A stretch of 64,000 bases of DNA from Takakia lepidozioides (Eukaryota; Streptophyta; Takakiopsida; Takakiales; Takakiaceae). The stretch's first letter is position 1, and each line of letters begins with the position of its first letter. Positions 9,158-19,329 of this stretch are shown one piece after another. The notes under the pieces were generated by a model that was not told where the DNA came from, searched no databases, and worked only from the letters and a program-made list of their open reading frames with translations. The DNA lies in the NCBI GenBank assembly GCA_030704615.1, contig CM060732.1, positions 64,649,053 through 64,713,052 of the forward strand, read 5' to 3'. The translations under genes and the position numbers were made by a program.

Positions 9158-10357
9158 AGACTTTTCGGGTTGGAAGGAGTCTCGCAGTCGGCTGTTAGCC
9201 GCATCCGGAGTCGGATTTTTCCTAACGTGGAGGTTTGTAAAACTGGGAGTATATTTGCGAAGTGCACGGAGTGTGAGATGTTCAAGGACCTGATCAGAAA
9301 GTCTGTCAAGAGAAGTGCGGAACAGGTGACACACAAACGAGTGCTTGATAAACATTTGAGGCACCAAGAGTCGTGCAGAAGACTGTACCATAGCTGGAGG
9401 AATGAGTCTATTATGATTCCGGAGGAGTTTCTCTGTATTATTCACAACAAAATGGATCATAGGAAAATAGCTGTTCCAAGGCTACAAACTCCAAATAAGA
9501 TGATTTCTGGATTGGGTCAGCTTCCAGTTTCACTAACGGGAATGGTCACGCACAGACACGGTGATGGAGCTTACGGTCAGTATTCTCTTGAGTTCTGGAA
9601 GAGAAATTCAAACTTTACAATTGATTCTTTAGCACGTTGCCTGTGCCAGCTGGAGAAGCCAACCTATCGCGAGTCCAGGAGCATTTTCGATTACCGACTT
9701 CAAAACGAGTTCTTCGAATCACTTTTAAGAGGCAAATCGAGATGTTTGGATGCTCTTAAACCCTGCAGACCGGAAGACAAAAGTGGTGCTCGTCCACTTC
9801 CGAGAAGACTGTACTTGCAAATGGACAACTCTGCAAAGGACAATAAGAACAGATGGATGCTTGCTTTTCTATCCCTCCTGACCGCCAAAGATGTTTTTGA
9901 AGAAATCCAGCTAGGGTTCATAATGGTCGGACACACCCATGAGGACATCGACGGGTTCTTTAGCTACCTTTCGAAGAAGCTGAAGGAACGAAGCACCTAC
10001 ATTCTTTCGGATTTGATGAGGTCTTTTATGACCTCGCAAGATCTGCAGTTCATTCCACAGATTATTCAGGAGGTTCCCGACTTCAAGAATTTTGTCAAGG
10101 GCTGTATTCTGGATGGAAAAGAGGCGTTGGTCGGGATTTTGGAGATGCACGTCTTCCATTTTTTTAAGGATGCGGAGGGCTGGTCCGTCATGAAGTACAA
10201 GAAGTCCGCTACTGATTCAGATTGGCTTCCAACAAACAATAGCGTGAAGATGTGGAAGTCCAATCCTGACGGGACTCCGAAGCTCCCTGAAGGAGTCCCA
10301 GATGTCGTTCCAAGGAGACCTATCTGGGGAGTCAGGGACGACTCCTCCGAAAAATAG
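9158..10357 (+). CDS. DUF7869-type catalytic-core-like exon
   Basis: Starts after an acceptor-like CAACAG at about 9157, with GLEGVSQSAVSRIRSR, continues through a CTECEM cysteine pair, a charged helix (HKRVLDKHLRHQESCRRLYH) and MVTHRHGDGAYGQYSLEFW. It ends in the diagnostic DUF7869 stretch LQMDNSAKDNKNRWMLAFLS then LGFIMVGHTHEDIDGFFSYL. The Asp of MDN and the acidic HEDID are placed like residues of an RNase H-fold (DDE) nuclease, which would fit a transposase; that is inference from spacing. The frame is intact for about 395 codons. The intron before it holds palindrome copy 9. A decayed paralogue lies at 15.1-16.5 kb. Confidence 0.75.
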   Translation, partial: RLFGLEGVSQSAVSRIRSRIFPNVEVCKTGSIFAKCTECEMFKDLIRKSVKRSAEQVTHKRVLDKHLRHQESCRRLYHSWRNESIMIPEEFLCIIHNKMDHRKIAVPRLQTPNKMISGLGQLPVSLTGMVTHRHGDGAYGQYSLEFWKRNSNFTIDSLARCLCQLEKPTYRESRSIFDYRLQNEFFESLLRGKSRCLDALKPCRPEDKSGARPLPRRLYLQMDNSAKDNKNRWMLAFLSLLTAKDVFEEIQLGFIMVGHTHEDIDGFFSYLSKKLKERSTYILSDLMRSFMTSQDLQFIPQIIQEVPDFKNFVKGCILDGKEALVGILEMHVFHFFKDAEGWSVMKYKKSATDSDWLPTNNSVKMWKSNPDGTPKLPEGVPDVVPRRPIWGVRDDSSEK

Positions 10358-10408
10358 TCATTCATTAAGAATGGAATAAAAAAATACAGGGATTTCTGGA
10401 CGAAATGA

Positions 10409-10916
10409 ATGATGCTTGACGATCATTACAGAGGTCGAATGGAACAATACGACCAGTACTGGGGAAACATTCTCGCCGAGCTGGATAAGCCAATTCCAGA
10501 AGCTCCCGACCGTATTCAGCTTCTTGAGGGATTCTGGCCGAAAACAAATTGGTCCAAGAATCATCATAGAGATGGAATCCATCCACATATATTGCCAGAT
10601 GTGGAAGAAGAGGATGAAATCCTAGAACCTTACTGTGGCCCGAGGTGTGAGCGACCAAGAATATCCCTGAATCCGTTCAAGGATATTGAGAAAGGGTTTT
10701 TTGTGCTCGTTCGCCCTTATGACCCAAGTACGTGCCCGGTCTGGATGGGGGTGGCAATATCTGACGTGATCCGCGAAAGGGAGGATCCTAATTTTTAAGA
10801 AGGTGAAGGTGGAGTGGTGGAGACCGAGAAAATGTGGTAACCCAACAGACTTGGAAAGGTACAGGGACTGTTGGTCAAAACTTTGGGAGTATAACTCGTC
10901 AGATCCTTCTCAATAG
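10409..10916 (+). CDS. DUF7869-type protein, C-terminal segment with +1 frame change
   Basis: Reads HYRGRMEQYDQYWGNILAEL, NPFKDIEKGFFVLVRPYD, PVWMGVAISDVIRERED, then stops at TAA just after 10790. The +1 frame resumes at once with KKVKVEWWRPRKCGNPT and RDCWSKLWEYNSSDPSQ, ending at TAG 10914-10916. The same blocks, with the same frame change at the same place, occur in the minus-strand relic at 15.1-15.45 kb. It is probably joined to the core exon by an intron or small indel at 10357-10409. The composition (WWRP, LWEY) matches tails of DUF7869 proteins. Confidence 0.55.
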
Positions 10917-10922
10917 ATCCAC

Positions 10923-11117
10923 GTGAACAATGTTGTGTGGACAATGTCTCCACGAAAAAATACGACAAGGAATAGCACTAAGAGAATTACTTTCGCCGAA
11001 GCAATGAAGGCGCGCGCTAATTTGGAGGAGGCTAATCATCAGTCAGAAAACGAGTCGTGCAATCGAGTTCCAGACCAAGGACATATTGTTGAGGTCAACT
11101 CCAGTATTTCGATTTAA
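10923..11117 (+). CDS. small basic ORF after DUF7869-type gene
   Basis: A 64-codon frame with MSPRKNTTRNSTKRITFAEA and an acidic tail, directly after the DUF7869-type coding segments. It may be a last exon or an accessory peptide. No family recognised. An AATAAA polyadenylation-like signal follows directly (11119-11124), consistent with the transcript ending here. Confidence 0.35.
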   Translation: MNNVVWTMSPRKNTTRNSTKRITFAEAMKARANLEEANHQSENESCNRVPDQGHIVEVNSSISI

Positions 11118-11195
11118 GAAATAAATTTTTCTTCTCTATATGGTCCTTCTTGTTTGCGTTTGGGGATCCTTTTTGTTATCTTCTTATGTCGCACT

Positions 11196-11221
11196 GAACC
11201 TCGAATGTCCAGTGGACGTTC
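11196..11221. repeat. dispersed palindrome, copy 10
   Basis: GAACCTCGAATG, TC centre, CAGTGGACGTTC. It shares the CAGTGGACGTTC right arm with copy 9. It lies past the last coding segment of the DUF7869-like gene, and no further copy is found to the right. Confidence 0.65.
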
Positions 11222-11399
11222 TCGTCCTTTGTTTCTGATTTGCTGGATGCTGGCCTGCTGTACGTCTTGGTCAACAAATATGACCCTGTGGGGGAGTTTC
11301 GCCTACATAACATATAGATCACAAGAACAAAATGGGCGGGCACAACCACTGGAGTCTTCAAATTCGGTCAAAGAGGTTTTTAACAACGGAAGAAAATAG

Positions 11400-11824
11400 C
11401 CCATTTCCAGTCATTCTCTGAAACATTGGACTTGCTTTTCGCATAACCAATTCTCCCACTGAAGTCTCCCACTAGGAGGAGCCTTACTCAATCGTTGTTG
11501 ACATACAGTTTTTCAATTTGCCAGTCCTCAAGTTTTTTCTATGAGGTTTTCCTCCATTTTCCCTCTAAGCTCTACGACTTTTCTGCACCAAATTTTCATT
11601 TCATTTCATTTTCATACTTCTCATCTTTAGCCCTGGTTTAAGATGGAATTTTACATGTCCTTTTCCGTTGTTCAAATTTCAAGCAATTTTTATTTCTCAT
11701 AGTTTTTATTTGGTGGTCTGACTTTTTATCCTCTCTCATGTTTTCTTCAGATCCATTTTCTCCTATGAGATCCAGGCGCTTCCCAAAAGTCGTTATATAA
11801 CGCCATTTTCTTTCCAAATCTATT
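11400..11824. other. non-coding, nothing recognised
   Basis: T- and C-rich sequence between the DUF7869-type gene and the tandem repeats. No protein-like frame, palindrome copy or terminal inverted repeat was recognised, so the right edge of the 0-11 kb element remains undefined. Confidence 0.4.
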
Positions 11825-13480
11825 CATACCATAACCATAGCCATAACCATAACCATTATGGTTATTGAAATGTCTTCTCCCTTCACATTTGCGCTAGTTT
11901 TTTTTCTTTGTTTGGGATTGACATGCATTTAGGCATGTTAAAGTTTGCTTTCTATGTTACATCTTAATATTAGGTCCAGGTTCCAACGACGAGTCTTTCA
12001 TTTAAATACTTGTCCATAATATTAGGTTCTTCATTTTTTTTTTGCTTACTAGTACCCTACTAACAACACTAAGTTCTAGTGAAGTCTAGAGTTTTCCATA
12101 AGACTTATTGTTTGTCTATTTTGTAACTTAAACAAAAACCCTAAACCCTTACCCTAAACATTTACCCTTAACCCAATACCCCATAACCCTTTCCCTTCCA
12201 TTTGCAAATGGGAATCAACTATCCATACCATAATTATAACCATTTTGGTTATCCAAATCTCTTCAATGTAACCAAATTTTCATTTTGTACCATACTAACA
12301 CACACTAAGTTGTAGCGAGTGCGAGTCTTCCGGCATGTATGCTCACCATTTCCGCCTTCAACCCAAGCCCTAAACCCTCGTCGAAAACCCTAAAGAAAAC
12401 CCTACGCCATTGTTACATGTAAACCCTTACCCTTCCCCTGCAACTGGGAATGAAGTATCCATACCATAACCATAACTATTTATGGTTATTCAAATCTCTT
12501 CACCCTTCACATTGCGCAAGGTTTTGCCTTTGGTTTGGATTGACATGCACTTACCTTTTTTATCGAACTTTGCTTTCTATGTATCTTAATACCAGGTTCC
12601 AAGGACGAGTCTTTCATTTAAATACTTGTCCGATGCAATGCCTACACTTCCATAATATTAGGTTCTTCATTTTTTATTTTGCTTAGTACTACCTTACTAA
12701 CAACACTAAGTTGTAGTGAGTGCGAGTCTTCCAACATGTATGCTCACCATTTCTGCCTTCAACCCAAACCCTAAACCCTCGTTGGGAACCCTAAACAAAA
12801 CCCTACGCCATTGTTACGTCTAAACCTTTACCCTTCCCTTGCAAATGGGAATGAAGTATCCATACCATAACCATATGTATCTTAATACCAAGTTCCAAGG
12901 ACGAATCCTCAATCTAAATACTTCTCCGGCCCAATGACTCTTCCATAATATTTGTTTCTCCATTTTATTTATTTATTTTTATCCTTCTAACACACACCAA
13001 GTTCTAGCGCGACTGTGAGTCTTCCATATTTGTTTGTCCAATAGTGTTCTTAAACCTGGCAAACTGAAAACCCTACCTTTACCATTACCCCTAAACCATT
13101 AATCTTACCATAAACCAATAATTTTAGTGTACTACCCTAGTTACACTCCAAACCTTATTGTACTACCATGTTACATCTTCTCAATGTTTCATGCTCTTTT
13201 AATATTTTCTTTTGTTGGATAAGGTATGATAGAATGATTACAGGGATATCAAATTCCTCAACCATGTCTTAATTCTACCGAGTGTGAGTCCATCATATTT
13301 GTTTGTTTTTTTGTACCCTAAATCCAAACCCTAAACCCTTACCCTTACTGTAAACCCAAACCTTATTACACTTCTCTCTAGTTACACCCCAAACCTTATT
13401 GTACTACCCTAGTACCTCTTCCGAATGTCTCATGCTATTCTAATATTTTACTGCCCTTGTCACATCAAAAACATGATTCA
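11825..13480. repeat. tandem repeat with telomere-like CCCTAAA blocks
   Basis: Units begin with CCATACCATAACCATAAC-like strings at about 11825, 12222, 12458 and 12861. The full unit (about 400 bp) holds, in order, TTTGGTTTGGATTGACATGC, a GACGAGTCTTTCATTTAAAT stretch, a CTAACAACACTAAG stretch and a block of AAACCCTAAACCCT-like motifs. The second and fourth units are shortened. From 13080 to 13480 the unit is decayed but telomere-like motifs persist (ACCCTAAA, AACCCTTACCCTTA). The motif is the plant telomere repeat in CCCTAAA orientation, too degenerate to be a chromosome end. A satellite or an old interstitial telomeric tract are both possible. Confidence 0.65.
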
Positions 13481-13880
13481 TTCCAATGGCGTGGTATGTG
13501 ACCATTGTGCTTCATATGAATATTCAATCAATAAAATTACTAGCAAGTTGTATCGAGTATGGTAGAGTACAAGTTTGGCCCATGTTCGATGCGACCCATT
13601 TGTTTATCATGATGACCTACAATGGAATATTACTTTATTCGACTTCCAAGTGGACGTTCAATGAATTGTTCAATACTACTACTTCACATTGAGCACTTCA
13701 ATGTCAAATGGACCTCTTCTATGACACATTTTGAAAAGAAGTATAATTTCACCTGAAACTTCACAAAGTTCAATCACACATTACACCATGATATTATTAA
13801 TATTTCAATTAAATTTAATACAAATATATATTAAATTTAGTCCGGATTTAAGCCAAAAGTCCAGAATTAATTAAAATAGG
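13481..13880. other. AT-rich non-coding stretch
   Basis: A-T-rich sequence with one 68-codon frame that does not look like protein. Nothing else recognised. Confidence 0.4.
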
Positions 13881-13884
13881 GTTT

Positions 13885-14222
13885 TCCTTATCAATATCTG
13901 AATCGAGATGTTTGTTTTGTTTTGTTTGTTTGTTTTGTAGAGTTGAGATGTCCCAAACTGCGGGGCCCCACCCTGAGTGCTTGGTACCGTTGGAAAGCCC
14001 TCGATGAGGAGGGGTGCACCAGCTTGATCTCATGATTTTTGGACCAGCGGTGTGGGACATGTTGAATTTCAAGTAGTTTGGGTCTCTGGAAATTCACAAA
14101 AAAATAGCAAAGTGGGCTCTCAAGGAAAAGGTCTCTGGTTCAAATCAGGTCGTTGGTTCTGTTAAAAATGATTGGACTTAGATGACTTAGATGACATTGG
14201 ACACTTGGGCCAACGGCACAAG
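13885..14222 (+). mobile_element. SINE-like element, copy 1
   Basis: Begins with ATCTGAATCGAGATGTTTG and a (GTTTT)n tract, then GTGCTTGGTACCGTTGGAAAG and ends GCTACCCTA. Internally, TAGCAAAGTGGG resembles a pol III A box and, 19 bases after it, GGTTCAAATC resembles a B box. A homologous copy follows directly and a third lies at 51.1-51.5 kb. The third copy keeps an extra stretch of about 30 bp between the boxes, and this copy lacks it. Pol III-type boxes with no coding content suggest a tRNA-derived SINE. Alternative: a short non-autonomous DNA element. Confidence 0.55.
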
Positions 14223-14592
14223 CTACCCTAGTCAATATGTGAATCGAGACGTTTGTTTTGTTTTGTTTTGTCCCAAATTGCGGTGGCCCACCCTGAGTGC
14301 TTAGCACCATTGGAAAGTGCTCGATGAGGAGGGATGCACCGACTTGGTCTCATGATTTTTGGACCAGCGGTGTGGGAGATGTTGAAGTTCAAGTAGTTTT
14401 GGTCTCTGGAAATTCACAAAAAATAGCAAAGTGGGCTTTTTTGGGACAATGATCGGAGCCTCGATATGAGAGATATCAAGGAAAAGGTCTTCAGTTCAAA
14501 TCAGGTAGTAGGTTCTGTTAAAAATGATTAAACTTAGATGACTTAGATGACATTGGAGACTTGGGCCAACGACACACGCTACCCCTAGTTAT
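14223..14592 (+). mobile_element. SINE-like element, copy 2 (tandem)
   Basis: Direct tandem copy of the element before it, from GTGAATCGAGACGTTTG to ACGCTACCCCTAG. It keeps the internal GGGACAATGATCGGAGCCTC and GAGAGATATCAAGG stretches that copy 1 lacks, so copy 1 is the deletion derivative. The A-box-like TAGCAAAGTGGG is present and the B-box-like string is AGTTCAAATC. Confidence 0.55.
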
Positions 14593-15079
14593 CTAATTTA
14601 GAATATAAAAAATGGGAATTCATACTCTATTCTACAATCAGCACTAAGATAAATAAACAAAAAAAATCATCGGGTCAATCGGAAATCATGGAGTCATTGT
14701 AGACTCTCGTGCTTCATGTATAATGCAATGAACCATCAAATAAAACTAAACTAAAACTTCACATTTGAAATCGGTAAAGATATAGATGTTAAATATTTGA
14801 AATGTTGAAATTGTCGGGCGAGACAATTCAAGGTCTTTTTGAATATCAAATGAGATCCCATAAGATATTATGCAATCACCACCAAGACCAACATTCATAA
14901 ATCATGTGAGGATTGTACTAGGGGAAATCTCCCGTGCACCTCTCTACTTAATCACACTTACTTTGATCACTCGCAACATAGAGATTTGCTTCCGCCTTCT
15001 CTGCTTCCGCCTTTCTAATACATTTACAACTCGACTTAGAGGTGTTCTTGCTAGGACGTTGTCCACATAACTCTCTTCG
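14593..15079. other. non-coding, no gene seen
   Basis: AT-rich at first, then (14900-15079) sequence that read on the minus strand continues the relic DUF7869-type gene tail. No independent gene. Confidence 0.35.
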
Positions 15080-16545
15080 TATGTATCTAGGTTGACAGAT
15101 CAGATTCGTTGAACTCCCAAGCTTTGTCCCAAGAATTTCTATACTTCTCTACGTCCTCCATTACACCACCTTTGATAGGTCTCCACCACTTCACAAGGAC
15201 GTGTCAATACCTCGCGAGTCGCATCTGAGCGGTCATGAACAACCTCTGAAATTGCCACACCTTTCCAAACTGGATATGTCTCTGTGTCTGCTGGTCGAAC
15301 AAGTATGAAATTTCCAAATTCAGTATTTTTGAATGGGTTCATTGGCTTTTTAGGCTTTTGATTCTTGGTCCACAATATGGATCCTAATCCCATCTCTATC
15401 ATGATTATCTTTCCAACAAGTCCAAGACCAAAACCCTTCCTCAACCTTGTCATTTGGATCTAGCAATTGTTTGTTGACAAGTTCCAGTAAAACGTCATTC
15501 TAATATTTATCATTATTCTTCATGGTGTTTCCATACTTTTTATCTAGATCCATCCCACATCTCCAGAATTTGCGGTACTACTTAGAAATACCATTCACCA
15601 CATGGACCTTTTTCCTCCTTGACATCCGGATTGTTCATGTCTCCCCAAATAGGTTGCAGCGGAATAGGTTTCGGCTCTCCTTGGGGTAATAAGGGAGACC
15701 TTTTGTCCTCACTAACATTCCACATTTGAGCAATACCCTGCTTCGGAAGCCAGTTGACAACATTGGTTGTGAGTTCTTATACTGTATTACAGGCCAACCC
15801 TCACAATAAACATATAGCCTAAAGATGTGCATCTCAATCATCTTGATTAACCTGTAATTTCTATCAATAATATATCCATCCACAATTTTTTTTGAAGTCT
15901 GGGACCTTGATCAACTGAGAATAAATGAGAGCTATTGAGACTCCATATTAAAGAAGTGCATGAGACCCGCAAAAATACATGTATTCATCACTTTCAACTT
16001 TCTGGAGAAACAACTAATTAAAGTATGCATCAATGTCCTCGTGGGTGTGACGAACCATAAAAAAAAACCAAGCTAGATCTCTTCAGAAATACCTCTCGTC
16101 GTCAAAAGTGACCAAAAACTATCATCCAACGATTTTTATTGTTTTTTACACACCTGTCCATTTGCAGATAATATAGTCAACGAGATAATGGCTTGGGTTC
16201 AAGTTGCCCACCACAATCCAAAGGCTCCAGTGCTCTTTTACACGGAGACTTTCGCCTCATTATAGTTTCAATTAAGAATGAGTTCTGCATTATAGAATTG
16301 AAAATCTCTCTTGACTCCTGACATGTGGGCTTCTCAAGTTGCCAAAGACAACAAGCCAAGGAGCCGATCGTAAAATTTAGATCATTTGGCCAGAATTCGT
16401 TCGAGAATTGAACGTAGACACCATCCCCATGTCCATGGGTCACCATACCTTTGCTAGACAAATTGAGCACTAGAAAGTGGAATGTATACATGTATGTGTG
16501 TACCAAAGGCAGCTTAGGAAGAATGTCCATATTGCATGGCAAGTG
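15080..16545 (-). pseudogene. decayed second DUF7869-type gene
   Basis: On the minus strand the order of blocks equals that of the gene at 9.5-10.9 kb: GMVTHGHGDGVYVQFSNEFW with LACCLWQLEKPTCQESREIF (16542-16177), MHIFRLYVYCEGWPVIQYKN (15883-15635), then NPFKNTEFGNFILVRPADTE and YPVWKGVAISEVVHDRSDA (15453-15139), then in another frame VKWWRPIKGGV. The core DN-NKNR/GHTHED stretch falls in a mutated part near 16000-16140 (a remnant of the HTHEDID region is readable). Many stops and frameshifts. It faces the intact copy, so the two form a large inverted pair. Confidence 0.7.
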
Positions 16546-16599
16546 TAGAAGCGAGATCTCTTGCAGGTATTATCTATTGTGAAGAAGTTTGTTAGCGCG

Positions 16600-16872
16600 G
16601 ATGTTTTCATTATACCCATACACTTGTTGGTCTGGACAGAGATATTCTTATAAGATGTTTGTATAAAGAAAACTTCTACTGTCTCTTACCCCTTTGATAA
16701 AAGATAAGATAAAGATAAAGTTTCCCTAACGTCCAGTGAATTTACAGAGCCTACTGCTCAACACACAGGCCATCGAGGGCCCAATGGACGGTTTGAAGGC
16801 ACATACTGAAGGATTGAACCCAAGATCACCTAGGTTATGTATAGGCAAAGCACAAACACCCAACCACTGGGC
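16600..16872. other. short spacer before the retroelement
   Basis: Non-coding sequence between the relic gene and the first LTR, with GATAAGATAAAG-type low complexity. Nothing recognised. Confidence 0.3.
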
Positions 16873-17522
16873 TGTCACGGACATAGCCCAGAGGAACTTA
16901 CCAGGATTAAATACCATAAGTTATCAAGTTACCATGTTACCAAAAGTTACCATAATTTATCATAATTTACCATGATTTATCATAAGTTATCATTAGTTAC
17001 CAAGCTACCGGGAGTTTATCAAATTACCGAGAGTAACTTGGGAAACTGCTCAGGAAGCTTCATTTGGAGGAAATTTCTCCATCAAAATACCTCTTTTGTT
17101 TAAAGAAACTTCTCCATCAAGAAACATTTGTTTAACCTTGAAAATTTCTCCATCAAGAAACCTCCATTGGGGAAGCTTCTTAGAGAACTTCCTAGTAGCC
17201 AGTATATATAGGAGGCGAGACTGGACACTCTTCAGTTTCGCCAACACAAATTCAAGCTACTCTTGTTCTCAGTCCCAGTACTCCAGTCCACCTTCCAGTA
17301 CTCTAGTCCAGTTTCCAGTATCTGGCACCCCAGTCCAGTTTCCAGCAGTCCAGTATTCAAGTCGAGTTCCAGTATCTTATACTCTTGTCCATTGTTATAA
17401 AGATCATCTTGATTCATGTTTACCCATCATGCATTTGGCCACGCCGACCTTGACTTATTGTTTAGTCTTGTACCTCTAGTCTGATATCTTGGTTGTGTTC
17501 AGTCATGTTCTCGTCTTTGACA
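16873..17522 (+). repeat. Ty3/gypsy LTR, copy 1
   Basis: Bounded by the short inverted repeat TGTCA...TGACA. Contains CCATAAGTTATCAAGTTACC-type reiterated TTACC/TTATC motifs, a TATATATAGGAGGCGAGACTGG TATA-like block and repeated CCAGTCCAGTTTCCAGTA units. The whole segment recurs at 23292-23894 followed by the same gag region. Directly after it comes TTTGGCGAGACTAAAG, the expected place of the primer binding site; I cannot match it to a tRNA by eye. Confidence 0.75.
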
Positions 17523-17560
17523 GTTTGGCGAGACTAAAGTTTGTTCTTTAGTTAGATGAT

Positions 17561-18563
17561 ATGGAAGACACATTTGCGGAAATGGTCGTCACTTTGCAGA
17601 GTCTTCAGCTCCAGATGCAAGAACTTTGTACCTCTACCGTCCAATTACAAGCTGATTAGTCTCAAGATCTTGACAACGCTATCCACAATTTGCAACAACA
17701 AATTTCAGAGTTAAAGGAGTCGAACAATGGATCTTCAACCATACGAGTCCCCTACTGCAACAGCTCCTACTGCAACGGTTCATCTTCAACAGATTACGAG
17801 AGAACCAAATATCAGCATGCCAGAGAAATTTGATGGGACGAGATCAAGATTTCGCGGTTTTGTTCAACAAGTACGATTGTTCCTACGACTACATCCACAA
17901 CGCTATCCCAATGAAGATATTCAAGTGGGATTCGTGAGCACCCTTCCATCAGGCACTGCTCTGTCTTGGTTTGCACCGCTATTAGAAAAAAATTCGCATT
18001 TATTATACAATTTTGAAGCGTTTATGTCCGAGTTCACTGCACATTTGGAGAAAATGATAAAGAGAGAGTTGCTGAGACAAAAATGCGAAATCTTCGACAA
18101 GGATCACGTCCTACTTACATTTATGCTGTCGAATTTCAACAACTTACGTGCAACCTCGACTTGATGTGGGTTAAAAGATGATGTAAAAGATTTATTGCTG
18201 ACAATACCAAATGTGAGTACACTGAGTGAATTCATCACCCAAGTCATTGCATGCGATAATCGTTTGTTCGAAAGACGTCAAGACAAACGATCTGGATGGT
18301 CGACGACGCATCATGCCACTGCTACTAATGCACTAAACACAACGATCCATCAGACATCCGGTAGTGATCATATGCAGATTGATGTTGTCCGATTCAAGCC
18401 ATTGACGCCACAAGAAAAACAAAGACGACGCTCGAATGGATTATGCCTCTATTGCGGAGAAGAAAATTATATAGCATTAAACTGCCTCAACAAGAGAAGA
18501 TTCAAAGCTCGGGGCGCAACTCAAGTGTTCGGTACGAGGAGGTTGGAAAACAAAAATGTCTAA
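17561..18563 (+). pseudogene. gag: Ty3/gypsy Gag, copy 1, disabled
   Basis: A coiled N-terminal stretch starts at ATG 17561, is cut by a stop (TAG near 17657) and a frame change, then reads the Gag core (ISMPEKFDGTRSRFRGFVQQ, LRLHPQRYP, GTALSWFAPLLEKN). A further frameshift precedes the zinc knuckle segment (18195-18563). The knuckle is C-x2-C-x4-Y-x4-C here: the metal-binding His is replaced by Tyr, whereas the copy at 24.8 kb keeps His. The normal role is packaging element RNA. Its LTR is upstream and an integrase fragment is downstream; protease, reverse transcriptase and RNase H are missing. Confidence 0.8.
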
Positions 18564-18689
18564 TCACAGTAGGGACCATGCGGCTCGAAACCACAAATTT
18601 CTTACAAAAAAAAAAATCTCTTTCTACCTCCAGACCCTACACTTTGCTTCACAGTTCCGTTAAAATCCAGAGTGCAAAATCATGTTACA

Positions 18690-19151
18690 AACGATTTCGA
18701 ATTCAAAGATGACTTACTCTACTTCAAGGGACTTATCTATGTACCTCTAGGACCTATATGACTTCGAATTCTTCAAACAGGTCATGATCTTCCGGCTGCA
18801 GGACATTTCGGCTTGAACAAAACAATGGAATTGATATTCAGGGACTATTGGTGGCCGCAGATGTGGAAACTCGTGAAATAATTTATAAAATCTTGCAACA
18901 CGTGTGTTAGAGCGAAAGGACCACGACATCGACCTTACGGCCTTCTTTAACCATTACCCATTCCCAAGGGTCCATGATCGTTCGTGTTTATGGACTTTAT
19001 TACGGACCTTCCAATTTCCAAGACCACCGATTCAATCCTTGTTATTGTAAATCGTTTTACGAAGATGACACATTTCATCCCATTTAATAAGACGGTTACC
19101 GGCGAGGAAACTGCAAGACTCTTCATCAATAATATCTACCGTATTCATGGA
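18690..19151 (+). pseudogene. Ty3/gypsy integrase, N-terminal half
   Basis: Reads LYFKGLIYVPLGPI, then the H2C2 zinc domain (GHFGLNKTMELIFRDYWWPQ, CNTCVRAKGP) and the start of the core (DFITDLPISKTTDSILVIVN, RFTKMTHFIPFNKTVTGEET) up to YRIHG, with two stops. The reading then ends abruptly at about 19151. The next part of this domain lies on the other strand at 25410-25010. The junction has the short homology GGACGT here and GGATGT there. Gag to integrase is far too short, so the whole reverse-transcriptase region has been deleted. Confidence 0.75.
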
Positions 19152-19245
19152 CGTAACGTCACAAACAGATGCGGTTCCAAATCGCCTCTCTAGCATGTTG
19201 GCTTCACGTTCCATTCTTCTCCACAAAGCGCCAACGGCCTACTAA
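19152..19245 (+). CDS. displaced C-terminal tail of element A transposase (inverted)
   Basis: Read on the plus strand from the breakpoint, the frame continues the minus-strand DUF4216 frame that ends at 25410: after ELVDVDV it gives TSQTDAVPNRLSSMLASR and stops at TAA 19243-19245. The match of frame across the two ends, and a plausible stop just before the non-coding terminal region of element A, support a common origin before the inversion. Confidence 0.5.
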
Positions 19246-19329
19246 GTTGCTTCGTGTGCAACCGTTCCCTTCACTTGCATCCCCCACACCACAATATCAA
19301 AGCCACTTAACCAATCATATGTAGACACC

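Noticed and set aside
12121-13400. A true chromosome end
   Set aside because: Telomere-like motifs are degenerate, mixed with unique sequence, and coding sequence lies on both sides.
14090-14150. A possible tRNA gene (A- and B-box-like strings)
   Set aside because: No acceptor-stem or anticodon-arm pairing could be found; repeated copies fit a SINE better.
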